Part shown: positions 16,701 through 27,709 of the stretch, piece by piece | Layout: the number at the start of each line of letters is the position of its first letter | How positions within the stretch are numbered: the first letter of the stretch is position 1 | Origin: Nitrospirota bacterium | GTDB lineage: Bacteria > Nitrospirota > Nitrospiria > SBBL01 > JAADHI01 | Assembly (NCBI GenBank): GCA_029261135.1 | Contig: JAJDBX010000020.1 | Coordinates: 20,781 to 84,780, forward strand | Length of the DNA stretch: 64,000 nucleotides | Direction of reading: 5' to 3' | The notes under the pieces: model-generated | What the model was told of the DNA's origin: nothing | What the model saw: only the letters and a program-made list of their open reading frames with translations | The model's database searches: none | Made by a program: the position numbers and the translations under genes

Positions 16701-18176
16701 TCATGTTCCTATCAAATTGACCAATGCTTCTCCCGAGCTTGCGTCTTCCAATAGTTGACCCACCAGTTCTTCCGTTCCTTTCCAGGGATCCATTAAAGGC
16801 ACTTTTTTGACGGTATCTTTGCCGTCATTAAACAAGACAGAGGTCCAACTTGCAGAGTAAATCTCTTTTGAAAACTTTTTGAGACAAGTCCCTCTAAAAT
16901 AAGCGCGGGTATCTCTTGGCGGATTATCCTGTGCTTGAATTAACATTTCGGGAGAGACCAGGGTTTCGACATATCCTCCCCTTTCCAATGAAAAAAAGAG
17001 GCCTTTTTTTCGATCCACATTATGATATTGTAAATCCATCAACGCAGCACGAGAATCACCCCAATCGACCCCTTTTCGTTCCATATAGGATTCAATGAGT
17101 TCTTTTTTTATCACCCAATCCACTTCGCGTGTCAGTTGCATCGGATCTTCTTCGAGTTTGTCGAGAACAGTCCTCCAGCGTTTGAGTACATCTTGTGTGA
17201 CTGAGTCTTCATCCTTTTCAAAATGAAGCTCGGCTTGCTCAAGATAGGCGCGCTGAATTTCAACCGCCGTCGCCATTTTTCCGCCGACAAGTGCATACTT
17301 TTTTTTCACCTTCAGATCTCGCGAAACTTCCCGAATATTTTTTACAGGATCCTCTAAATCCATCCCTTTGACTCCGCGCCCTTCTTCAATCATCGCCAAT
17401 ACTAATGACAGTGTGCCCACCTTTAAATAAGTGGCCACTTCTGACATATTGGTATCTCCTACAATCACATGGAGACGTCGATACCGATCGCGATCGGCAT
17501 GCGGTTCATCCCGTGTGTTGATAATGGGACGTTTGACCATTGTGTTTAAATCAACAAGCGTTTCAAAAAAATCTGAACGCTGAGAAATTTGATATTTCGC
17601 AGGATCAGTTTTATTTTCATAACCGACCTTACCAGATCCGGCAAATATTTGACGCGTCACTAAAAAAGACATCAATTGACGCACAATTTTTTCAAAAGGG
17701 AGTTTGCGGGAAACAAGATAGTTCTCGTGGTATCCATAGCTATTCCCTTTTCCATCGCTGTTGTTTTTGTAAATAGAAAGGGCGATGCTCCCTTGTTTCA
17801 AAGAGCGGGTCATTTCAAGTGCATCTTCAATCAGACGCTCACCCGCTTTTTCGTAGACAAGGAGATCTAAGGGATTAGAACATTCCGGTGTTGAATATTC
17901 AGGATGTGCACCATCCACATAGAGGCGCCCCCCATTTGGAAGCAATTTGTTTAAAAGACGGTTGTATTCAGGGCCAGGACGCTCGCGTTCACCGTCTGCT
18001 TCATATCCCCGCGCATCCAGTAGGGGATTTTCATTTTCATAATTCCATAAGATAGTTGAGGATGGGAGTGCAGGGTAACTGTTGACTAAAAATATTGAAT
18101 TGGACACAGGGTCTGAAGTTTCAGGATTTTTTGCGGCAATGCCAAACTCTGTCTCTGAACCGAGGATCTTCTTCAT
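16701..18176 (-). CDS. dop: Depupylase/deamidase Dop
   Basis: Paralogue of PafA that removes Pup from tagged proteins (and deamidates GGQ-type Pup). The 491 residues start MKKILGSETEFGIAA, with the metal-binding Glu. The roughly 40-residue Dop-specific loop (about 38-78, ILWNYENENPLLDARGYEADG and onward) before NGGRLYVDGAHPEYSTPEC distinguishes Dop from PafA. Asp88 matches the nucleophile/orienting Asp of characterised Dops. IYKNNSDGKGNSYGYHENYL and INTRDEPHADRDRYRRLH are the shared nucleotide-binding parts. Because Pup here ends in Glu, depupylation is its likely main job. Confidence 0.94.
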   Translation of the reverse strand: MKKILGSETEFGIAAKNPETSDPVSNSIFLVNSYPALPSSTILWNYENENPLLDARGYEADGERERPGPEYNRLLNKLLPNGGRLYVDGAHPEYSTPECSNPLDLLVYEKAGERLIEDALEMTRSLKQGSIALSIYKNNSDGKGNSYGYHENYLVSRKLPFEKIVRQLMSFLVTRQIFAGSGKVGYENKTDPAKYQISQRSDFFETLVDLNTMVKRPIINTRDEPHADRDRYRRLHVIVGDTNMSEVATYLKVGTLSLVLAMIEEGRGVKGMDLEDPVKNIREVSRDLKVKKKYALVGGKMATAVEIQRAYLEQAELHFEKDEDSVTQDVLKRWRTVLDKLEEDPMQLTREVDWVIKKELIESYMERKGVDWGDSRAALMDLQYHNVDRKKGLFFSLERGGYVETLVSPEMLIQAQDNPPRDTRAYFRGTCLKKFSKEIYSASWTSVLFNDGKDTVKKVPLMDPWKGTEELVGQLLEDASSGEALVNLIGT

Positions 18177-18224
18177 TGCGCTCAGGCCTCCCAGTCCTGA
18201 TGCATGCAGATCATTCTCTTTTAG

Positions 18225-19994
18225 TTAGAGATAATGTCCCGTTGCCACGGTTTCAACGTGGTGATCTTCTGTGGCCTGACCAGCCATTGTGCGGATATGC
18301 ACAATCTTTTCGCTGTTTCTACCTGCAATCTTAGCCCAGTCATCTGGATTGGTGGTATTCGGAAGATCTTCATTCTCTTTAAACTCATCTCGAATGGCGG
18401 TAATTAGGTCTTCCGTTTTCAGACCTTTGACCTTCGAGTCAAGAAAACGCTTAATAGCATATTTTTTAGCACGCGAAACAATCCCTTCGATCATCGCACC
18501 GCTTGCAAAATCCTTAAAATAGAAGGTTTCTTTTTCACCATTCGCATAGGTCACTTCCAAGAACTTTTTATCTTCTGCAACAGAATACATTTCTTCAACG
18601 GCGTCACCAATCAGTTTTTCGACCACAGGTTTACCTTTTTTCTTTGATTGCTTCTTCAGCTCGTCGGGATGAAAGGGTAAATCCGCCGTAAGGTATTTCT
18701 GAAAGATGGATCGTGCGCCTTCAATATCGGGGCGTTCAATTTTTATTTTAATATCAAGACGCCCGGCCCGAAGAATCGCCGGGTCAAGGAGATCTTGGCG
18801 ATTGGTCGCACCAATCACAATGACATTACGAAGCCGTTCGACCCCGTCAATTTCGGCTAAGAACTGAGGGACTATTGTTGCCTCCATGTCAGAGGAAACC
18901 CCGGTGCCTCGTGTCCTAAAGAGGGCATCCATTTCATCAAAAAAGACAATGACAGGATTTCCTGCATCAGCACGTTCCTTCGCTTTTTTGAACACCTCAC
19001 GAATCTGACGCTCACTTTCGCCGACATATTTATTGAGGAGTTCAGGGCCTTTGACATGAAGAAAAAAGGATCGGCGTTCTTTTCCAGACTTATCCTTCCC
19101 CAATTTTTGAGAAATCGATGCGGCAACGGCTTTTGCGATGAGTGTCTTTCCGCATCCGGGAGGGCCATAAAGGAGAACGCCCTTAGGCGGGAGAAGTTTA
19201 TGTTCCGAAAAAAGGTCTGAATGCAAAAAGGGCAACTCCACCGCATCGCGTACTTTTTCGATCTGCTCTTTCAGTCCACCGATGTTTTCATAGGTGACAT
19301 CCGGGATTTCTTCCAGTACGACTTCTTCAACCTCAGACTTCGGTAACTTTTCAAGCACATAACCGGATTGCGTATCCAGCATGAGATGATCCCCGACAGA
19401 AATATGCTCATCAACTAAGGGATGGCCCAATTCGACCACCAGCTCCTCTTCTCCACGAAAGGTGACCACAGCGCGATTTCCGCCTAAAAGATCTTTCACG
19501 CGAACCACTTCGCCATGAGGGTCAAAACCACAAGCCTCTATGGCATTTAAGGCTTCATTGAGTACCAATTCTTGGCCTGCTTTTAATGCACTCGCTGAGA
19601 GATCTGGATGAAGATTCACCTTCATTTTCCGACCTGAAACATAAACATCGACCGTATCATCCTCATTGGCGTGAGAGAAAATGGCGTAAGTGGCCGGAGG
19701 CGTTGTCAGCTTTTCTACCTCTTGCTTTAAGGCATCAATGCGATTTTTAGCCTCTATTAATGTCGCAGTGAGCTTTTCATTTTGTTTAAATGCTTGATCG
19801 AGCTGGACACTTGAGCGCTGAGAAAGTACGAGCTCTTTCTCTAGTGAAGCGACCTGAATAAGCAGCCGTTCACGCTCTTGTTCAAAATCGTCCTGCTGTG
19901 GATCCAATTGCTCTCCGCCAAATTGTCCTGAAAGTTTCTTCATTGTTTTTCGGAAGGCATTGGCTTTTCCCTGCTTTTTTCTCGCATCGGCCAT
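18225..19994 (-). CDS. mpa: Proteasome-associated AAA+ ATPase Mpa/ARC
   Basis: Hexameric unfoldase that recognises Pup and feeds substrates into the 20S core. The 589 residues contain an N-terminal coiled coil (about 35-98), two OB folds (about 100-230), and an AAA+ domain with Walker A GPPGCGKT (277-284), Walker B VIVFFDEMDALF (about 348-359) and the ATNRQD/RAGRLD second-region motifs. The C-terminus is GHYL, the penultimate-Tyr motif (GQYL in mycobacteria) that docks into PrcA pockets. It is the first gene of the proteasome unit, with a predicted promoter upstream (20049-20077). Confidence 0.95.
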   Translation of the reverse strand: MADARKKQGKANAFRKTMKKLSGQFGGEQLDPQQDDFEQERERLLIQVASLEKELVLSQRSSVQLDQAFKQNEKLTATLIEAKNRIDALKQEVEKLTTPPATYAIFSHANEDDTVDVYVSGRKMKVNLHPDLSASALKAGQELVLNEALNAIEACGFDPHGEVVRVKDLLGGNRAVVTFRGEEELVVELGHPLVDEHISVGDHLMLDTQSGYVLEKLPKSEVEEVVLEEIPDVTYENIGGLKEQIEKVRDAVELPFLHSDLFSEHKLLPPKGVLLYGPPGCGKTLIAKAVAASISQKLGKDKSGKERRSFFLHVKGPELLNKYVGESERQIREVFKKAKERADAGNPVIVFFDEMDALFRTRGTGVSSDMEATIVPQFLAEIDGVERLRNVIVIGATNRQDLLDPAILRAGRLDIKIKIERPDIEGARSIFQKYLTADLPFHPDELKKQSKKKGKPVVEKLIGDAVEEMYSVAEDKKFLEVTYANGEKETFYFKDFASGAMIEGIVSRAKKYAIKRFLDSKVKGLKTEDLITAIRDEFKENEDLPNTTNPDDWAKIAGRNSEKIVHIRTMAGQATEDHHVETVATGHYL

Positions 19995-20048
19995 GATTAA
20001 CCCTCACCCCTTTATAAAGAAGATCCCCAACCTGATTCCGTATAGTCA

Positions 20049-20077
20049 AGTTTAGCACCCTTATAAAAAGTGGTCAA
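20049..20077 (-). promoter_or_regulatory. Predicted promoter of the proteasome unit
   Basis: On the minus strand TTGACC (20072-20077) is followed after exactly 17 bases by TAAACT (20049-20054), 55 bases before the mpa start. The match is 5 of 6 at -35 and 4 of 6 at -10. It is the best candidate in the 219-base gap before mpa. Confidence 0.4.
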
Positions 20078-20171
20078 CTCAGCTGAAAGAATTATTTAAA
20101 ATATGAATTAAATCAAAATAAGTAGATCCTGTAAAAAACCAGCCTGTTCACAGGGATCACCCTTAATCTTC

Positions 20172-20206
20172 AATAAAAACAACCGATCTCATTGTTTTAA
20201 ATCGGA
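20172..20206 (-). terminator. Possible terminator after the zinc-ribbon gene
   Basis: Read on the minus strand, CCGAT pairs with ATCGG around a 13-base loop and is followed by TTGTTTTT, just after the zinc-ribbon gene stop. The stem is only 5 base pairs, so the call is tentative. A second inverted repeat (GATCCTGT/ACAGGGATC, about 20128-20160) lies further along in the same gap. Confidence 0.35.
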
Positions 20207-20213
20207 ATTTAGC

Positions 20214-20723
20214 TTAAAAAGAAGTAGTCTCTTCAGTAGAAGAAAGGGGCGGATTCGGTTGATTTTCCACTGAGGACAAGACAATGATTAAAGCGGAAAT
20301 TAAACAAAAAATAAGGATTAAAAGTAGCGGATTTTCTTTTAAAAAATGTTTTTGAAGACCCCCGCAAGCGGGACATTTATTCCCTTTTTCCATATCATAT
20401 TGCGTTTGACACCATCGGCAAGGCTGTCCATTGGTGACTTCCTGAACAAGGGAAGCCGTATCCGAAAGACTTGTTTTACAATGTTTGCAAAGAACGGCCT
20501 CATTTTTAACCCACTCAGCGCAGGCAGGACACTTTTTGTAGCCCATCCCTGCTAATTGCCGATCGTCATACTCTTTATCTCCAATCACTGCAATATGAAT
20601 AATGGCAATTTGAAACAGGCAGGCACCATAAACGGCCCAAGGGAAAAAGGGGCGATTCTTTTGCTCGGCGATGACACCAACAATCCCACCAAACAAAAGC
20701 GCGATCACGAAAAAAACCATCAT
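20214..20723 (-). CDS. Membrane protein with paired zinc ribbons, function unknown
   Basis: I do not recognise a named family. The 169 residues show two N-terminal hydrophobic segments (FFVIALLFGGIVGVIA; FPWAVYGACLFQIAIIHIAVI), a cytoplasmic-looking middle with two zinc-binding pairs (CPACAEWV...CKHC and CRWC...CPAC), then a C-terminal membrane segment (LLLILIFCLISALIIVL) and a Ser/Thr/Glu tail. Such zinc-ribbon membrane proteins are common, poorly characterised envelope proteins. It is a single gene between the proteasome unit and smpB, with possible terminator hairpins downstream. Confidence 0.7.
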   Translation of the reverse strand: MMVFFVIALLFGGIVGVIAEQKNRPFFPWAVYGACLFQIAIIHIAVIGDKEYDDRQLAGMGYKKCPACAEWVKNEAVLCKHCKTSLSDTASLVQEVTNGQPCRWCQTQYDMEKGNKCPACGGLQKHFLKENPLLLILIFCLISALIIVLSSVENQPNPPLSSTEETTSF

Positions 20724-20769
20724 CCTTTTATTCCCTCAGTTCAAATATAGCGCGCGTCAAGAATTAAAC

Positions 20770-21243
20770 TCAAAAAGTTCCCCTATTTCGAACAGCCCGC
20801 TCCATCTCACGTGCAGCTGATTTTTTTGCATCACTCTCACGCTTATCATATAAATTCTTTCCCTTTGCTAACCCAATCTCTACTTTGACCCAACCTCTTT
20901 TAAAATATACCTTCAAAGGGACAAGGGTTAGCCCCTTCTCGCGTGTTTTACCCAGCAACCGCCAAATTTCTTTCTTTCGCAGTAAGAGCTTTCGTGTTCG
21001 GGTAGGCTCATGATTGGCAAGGTTGCCATGGCTGTAGGGACTGATATGGCAATTATAGAGGTAGATCTGCCCCTGATCAACTCGTGCAAAGCTGTCTTTT
21101 AAATTGATTCTTCCGTGGCGAAGTGACTTGACTTCTGTCCCAAAAAGAGCAATTCCCGCCTCAAATTTTTCCAAGATAAAAAAATCATGGTAGGCTTTGC
21201 GGTTTGTCACCACAACCACGTCATTTTCATTTTTATCAGGCAT
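20770..21243 (-). CDS. smpB: SsrA-binding protein SmpB
   Basis: Partner of tmRNA in trans-translation, which rescues stalled ribosomes and tags nascent chains. The 157 residues show the OB-fold core (YHDFFILEKFEAGIALFGTEVKSLRHGRINLKDSFARV), the NCHISPYSHGN motif, and a basic tail (KNLYDKRESDAKKSAAREMERAVRN) that enters the decoding centre. Length is typical. The tmRNA gene itself is not in the window. It runs divergently from dciA (55-base gap). Confidence 0.97.
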   Translation of the reverse strand: MPDKNENDVVVVTNRKAYHDFFILEKFEAGIALFGTEVKSLRHGRINLKDSFARVDQGQIYLYNCHISPYSHGNLANHEPTRTRKLLLRKKEIWRLLGKTREKGLTLVPLKVYFKRGWVKVEIGLAKGKNLYDKRESDAKKSAAREMERAVRNRGTF

Positions 21244-21298
21244 TTCGCATGACCTTATACATTGACTCTAAACAAGAGGCTAATATAACATTCTTCTC

Positions 21299-21763
21299 AT
21301 GTTGAGAAAACCAGCCGCTATTTCACCGATTCTTAAGGCCTTGACACACAATTTCGGCCTTAAAAAAGAGATGCAAGTTATGGCACTCAAAAAGGACTGG
21401 GCTTTTCTTGTTGGGGAAACCATCGCCGCCCACACTATTCCGGAAAAAATGAAGTTTAAAACACTCACACTCCTGGTTGATGGCCCCACCTGGAAACATG
21501 AATTGACTTTTTTACAAACCGAACTCATTGAAAAAATAAATGGAAGACTTGGAAAAGCAGCGATTCAGACCCTAATACTTAAAGTCGGCCAGATTCCACC
21601 TCAAAGTCTTCCAATCCAACAAGAAAAGAAAAGAGGTCCTAACCCGCTTTCTAAAGAAGAGAGCACCTTCATTCAAGAAGAACTCTCATCAGTCTCAAAT
21701 GATGAACTCAAAAAAACCATTCAAAAAGCGATATCGAAGCATCTAAGGGTAAGAAGGCGTTAA
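21299..21763 (+). CDS. dciA: DciA-like DUF721 protein (replicative helicase loading)
   Basis: The 154 residues match the DUF721/DciA family: an N-terminal domain with ALKKDWAFLVGETIAAHTIPEKMKFKTLTLLVDGPTWKHELTFLQTELIEKIN, followed by a polar, probably disordered C-terminal part. In many bacteria without DnaC or DnaI, DciA loads DnaB at the origin, and dciA often lies near dnaA/gyr genes, as here. It is a lone plus-strand gene inside a minus-strand region and its 3' end overlaps the convergent TPR gene by 4 bases. Family assignment is good; the role in loading is inferred from studied homologues. Confidence 0.8.
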   Translation: MLRKPAAISPILKALTHNFGLKKEMQVMALKKDWAFLVGETIAAHTIPEKMKFKTLTLLVDGPTWKHELTFLQTELIEKINGRLGKAAIQTLILKVGQIPPQSLPIQQEKKRGPNPLSKEESTFIQEELSSVSNDELKKTIQKAISKHLRVRRR

Positions 21764-22632
21764 GAGGTCTGACGAACCCACTGACGGAGTCTCTTGATTT
21801 TTTGTTGAATAAGTCCCTGATCTGGGTAATGGTTCTCGAGGCTCCTGTAAAGATCGAGTGCCTCTGTGAACCGGTCTTCCATCTCAAGACAATTTGCAGC
21901 TCTAAATTTTGCGAAGTCGCTATTCTTGTCATCTGGATATTCGGTATAAAGGGAGGTGTAAATCTCTATCGCTGCACGACAGGCACCCGTAACAAAGTAG
22001 GTACCCCCTTTTCGATAAAGCGCTGCAGGCGCCCAAGTACTTTTGGGGGCACCATCAACCAACATGTCCCATTCGACCCTGGCCTGAGCCATATCTCCCA
22101 TTTGGTAGTAAAGTTCGCCGATCCGAAAGCGACTTTCAAGCACCTGATCCTTGTCTTCACTTTGCGCCATGATCCCCTCATAGGTCTCAATCGCTTTAGT
22201 GGGTTGCTGGAGCTTTTTTTCATAAATTTGAGCCAGATACTCCCGTGCAGAGAGGGTGTAAGTAGACTGACCGCGTTCTGCCCCAATTTGAATGGATTTT
22301 TTAAAAGACGCTACAGCCATTTCATGGTCATCCAAATAAAGAAAGGCGCCAAGCCCTTTCCAGTAATAGGCTTCTGAAACCACAGATGCTTTCGGGTAGA
22401 CCTCAATCACCTTTTCGTAATCTCGAATGGCCCCCAGATAATCGTCTTGCTGCCATTTTTCTTCAGCCACGGAGAGCAGTCGCTCAGACATCCACTCCCC
22501 ACGCGACCAAACCAGCCAAAACACTAAAGCACAAGCCCCAAGCGAAAATATGGCCCAGGATATGAACTTCAAGCCCAGAGAAACCTTCCGACGCGATGGA
22601 TGAGAACGACGACCTTCTTTATTCGCTGTCAT
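21760..22632 (-). CDS. Membrane-anchored TPR-repeat protein
   Basis: The 290-residue protein has a short basic cytoplasmic tail (RRSHPSRRK), one membrane segment (FISWAIFSLGACALVFWLVW) and about six tetratricopeptide repeats outside (for example WQQDDYLGAIRDYEKVIEVYPKASVVSEAYYWKG; ALDLYRSLENHYP). Proteins of this build often act as envelope scaffolds, like BamD or YbgF. There is no lipobox; it is a type II anchor. Its start overlaps the gyrA stop by 14 bases, so it is translated from the gyrA message, an unusual partnership. No specific function can be named. Confidence 0.75.
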   Translation of the reverse strand: MTANKEGRRSHPSRRKVSLGLKFISWAIFSLGACALVFWLVWSRGEWMSERLLSVAEEKWQQDDYLGAIRDYEKVIEVYPKASVVSEAYYWKGLGAFLYLDDHEMAVASFKKSIQIGAERGQSTYTLSAREYLAQIYEKKLQQPTKAIETYEGIMAQSEDKDQVLESRFRIGELYYQMGDMAQARVEWDMLVDGAPKSTWAPAALYRKGGTYFVTGACRAAIEIYTSLYTEYPDDKNSDFAKFRAANCLEMEDRFTEALDLYRSLENHYPDQGLIQQKIKRLRQWVRQTS

Positions 22633-25096
22633 CCGCCTGCTCCGGTTCTATCGCGGCTTCTTGATCCCCCTTATCCACCAATCTGGCCACACGAATCACG
22701 CGATCTCCTTCCGCCATATCAATCAAGCGCACCCCTTGGGTATTTCGGCCAATCACACGAATGCCTTCTACTTTTTGTCTCACAATCTTCCCATGGGTCG
22801 TAATCAACATCACTTCGTCTTCCGCCTCAACTTGGAAAGCATCGACAACCGCCCCATTTCGCTGGCTCGTTTGTATGGTAATGATCCCTTTTCCTCCACG
22901 ACCCTGTCTCCGATATTCAGAAAGTTCTGTGCGTTTGCCAAAACCATTTTCTGTGGTCGTCAAAATGGACGTTCTTTGATCCGGGCTAATGGTTTCCATG
23001 CTAATGACTTGATCTTCATGACGAAGACGAATACCGAGGACTCCTGCCGCAACTCGTCCGAGTGGCCTGGTGTCTTCTTCTGAAAAACGAATGGAAAGAC
23101 CATGTTTCGTTCCTAATAAGATATCATGGTTTCCGGAAGTTAGCCGGACTGAAATCAATCGATCATCCTTTTTCAGATTGATCGAACGAATGCCGCCCAC
23201 GCGGGGATTGCTATACGCGATCAACGCAGTCTTTTTGAGCAATCCTTTTTGCGTGGCCATGACCACAAAACGTTCCCCCTCAAATTGATCTACCGCCAAA
23301 ATCGCCGCGATCTTTTCCCCCGGTGGAATCTGGAGTAAATTCACGATTGCCTTCCCTTTCGTCGCCCGTCCGCCCTCCGGCACCTGGTACACTTTGAGCC
23401 AGTGGACCTGTCCTGTTTCTGTAAAAAAGAGCAAGTAATGGTGGGTTGAGGCGATAAACAGATGGCTGACGAAATCAGCCTCTTTCAAGCCGGCTCCGAT
23501 TTTTCCTTTTCCGCCGCGCCGTTGACTTCTATAAAGGGTCACCGCATTTCGTTTGATATAGCCGCTATTTGAGACGGTGATCACCATTTCTTCTTGTGCA
23601 ATCATATCTTCAATACTAATCTCACCGGTTTCAGGAATGATTTCGGTTCTCCGCTCGTCGGCATATTTCTTTTGAATCTCTTTGAGTTCTTCTTCGATCA
23701 CTTTAGAAATCAGCGCATCACTCGCCAGAAGCTTCGTCAGTGAAGCAATTTTCTCAAGCAAGCCCGCCAACTCAGAAATCAGTTTGTCTCGCTCAAGCGC
23801 GGTCAAACGTTGTAGGCGCATTTCTAGTATGGCCTGCGCCTGTTTTTCTGAAAGTTCAAATTGGTTAATGAGTCCTGTCTTCGCCACTTCAGGTGAAGCC
23901 GAGCCGCGAATCAGCGCAATCACTTCATCAAGATGATCCAACGCAATTTTTAAACCCTCGAGTATATGCGCGCGCGCTTCTGCCTGACGCAGTTCAAAGC
24001 GTGTGCGCCTAATAACCACTTCTCGCCGAAAATCAAGGAAATGAACCAGAATCTCTTTTAAGTTCATCACCTTGGGCTGATTATTCACCAGCGCCAACAT
24101 AATCACGCCAAAGGAGTTCTGCATTTGGGTCTGCTTGTACAATTTGTTCAGGACAATGGCACCCATTTCATCCCGTTTTAGTTCAATCACAATCCGCATG
24201 CCGTCCCGATCCGATTCATCTCGTAACTCGGAAATCCCTTCGAGCTTTTTATCCCGAACCAATAAGGCGATCTTTTCGAGCAGCCTGGCTTTATTCACCT
24301 GATAAGGAAGCTCTGTCACAATAATGGTCTCGCGTTCCGTGCGTGGATGGACTTCAATTGAAGCCCTTGCACGCAACATGAGCGAACCCCGGCCCGTGCG
24401 AAACGCATTTTCAATGCCTTGGGTGCCATAGATGAAACCTGCCGTTGGAAAATCAGGGGCTTTTACTTTTTCCATCAGCGCTTCTATGGTCACCGTTCGG
24501 TCATTTAGAAGAAGAATGAGGCCCTCTAGTAATTCTCCGAGATTGTGAGGGGGGATGTTCGTCGCCATTCCAACAGCAATCCCCGTTGAACCGTTCATCA
24601 AGAGGTTCGGGGTACGAGAAGGCAACACAAGCGGCTCTAGGACGGATTCATCAAAATTTGGAACAAAGTCAACCGTATCCATGTCAATATCGGCCAATAT
24701 TTCTTCAGCCAATTTTGTCATTCGTGCTTCAGTATATCGATAGGCTGCCGCCCGGTCACCATCCACCGAGCCAAAATTTCCCTGCCCATCAACCAAAGGG
24801 TAGCGCATATTAAAATCTTGCGCCATCCGAACCATCGTGTCATAAATAGCCGTATCCCCGTGCGGGTGATACTTTTTAAGGACTTCGCCCACCACACCTG
24901 CAGATTTTGAATAGCGCCGGTTTGAAAGCAGTCCTTCACGAAACATGGCATAAAGGATGCGGCGATGCACCGGCTTAAGGCCATCCCGCACATCCGGTAG
25001 GGCACGCCCCACGATCACGCTCATGGCGTAATCGATGTAAGACGATTTCATCTCGGCATCAAGGTTTATGGTCGTTCGATTTTCAATTTCCGGCAT
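22619..25096 (-). CDS. gyrA: DNA gyrase subunit A
   Basis: Breakage-reunion subunit of DNA gyrase. The 825 residues contain the catalytic Tyr121 (AAYRYTEARM) and the quinolone-contact segment HPHGDTAIYDTMVRMAQ. There Thr82 and Asp86 match Ser83 and Asp87 of E. coli, so the usual sensitive-type residues are present. The GyrA-box equivalent QRRGGKGK is present too, as are C-terminal beta-pinwheel repeats (about 505-805). The tail is acidic (EPEQADDSE). It lies 78 bases after gyrB, in the same orientation. No recF lies in this cluster. Confidence 0.97.
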   Translation of the reverse strand: MPEIENRTTINLDAEMKSSYIDYAMSVIVGRALPDVRDGLKPVHRRILYAMFREGLLSNRRYSKSAGVVGEVLKKYHPHGDTAIYDTMVRMAQDFNMRYPLVDGQGNFGSVDGDRAAAYRYTEARMTKLAEEILADIDMDTVDFVPNFDESVLEPLVLPSRTPNLLMNGSTGIAVGMATNIPPHNLGELLEGLILLLNDRTVTIEALMEKVKAPDFPTAGFIYGTQGIENAFRTGRGSLMLRARASIEVHPRTERETIIVTELPYQVNKARLLEKIALLVRDKKLEGISELRDESDRDGMRIVIELKRDEMGAIVLNKLYKQTQMQNSFGVIMLALVNNQPKVMNLKEILVHFLDFRREVVIRRTRFELRQAEARAHILEGLKIALDHLDEVIALIRGSASPEVAKTGLINQFELSEKQAQAILEMRLQRLTALERDKLISELAGLLEKIASLTKLLASDALISKVIEEELKEIQKKYADERRTEIIPETGEISIEDMIAQEEMVITVSNSGYIKRNAVTLYRSQRRGGKGKIGAGLKEADFVSHLFIASTHHYLLFFTETGQVHWLKVYQVPEGGRATKGKAIVNLLQIPPGEKIAAILAVDQFEGERFVVMATQKGLLKKTALIAYSNPRVGGIRSINLKKDDRLISVRLTSGNHDILLGTKHGLSIRFSEEDTRPLGRVAAGVLGIRLRHEDQVISMETISPDQRTSILTTTENGFGKRTELSEYRRQGRGGKGIITIQTSQRNGAVVDAFQVEAEDEVMLITTHGKIVRQKVEGIRVIGRNTQGVRLIDMAEGDRVIRVARLVDKGDQEAAIEPEQADDSE

Positions 25097-25174
25097 CTTT
25101 TCCCCAATCGATCAAAAAATTAATCCGAAATGACCCCTAAAATCACTTCGCGCACATAGAGACAAAACTTGCGA

Positions 25175-27592
<2,418 letters not shown>

Positions 27593-27613
27593 TCATCCTA
27601 AAATCCCAAAAAC

Positions 27614-27632
27614 CTTGCAATGAAATTGCAAG
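27614..27632 (-). terminator. Hairpin between dnaN and gyrB (terminator or attenuator)
   Basis: CTTGCAAT and ATTGCAAG form a perfect 8-base-pair stem around a 3-base loop; on the minus strand it is followed by GGTTTTTGGG, a short T-run. It sits 25 bases before the gyrB start. A second inverted repeat, AAGTCG-GTT-CGACTT, lies at 27658-27672. Together they could end dnaA-dnaN transcripts or attenuate gyrB. Confidence 0.4.
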
Positions 27633-27709
27633 CCAAAGCGGGAATAAATGGAAAGTAAAGTCGGTTCGACTTGAAGAAATAGAAACGATCGAACCCTGTG
27701 ATGAGGCAC

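Noticed and set aside
20811..20826. A CACGTG-centred string as a second parS
   Set aside because: Flanks do not match TGTT...AACA; it is in the smpB coding sequence. Other CACGTG or ACGTG hits (7661, 55627) also fail.
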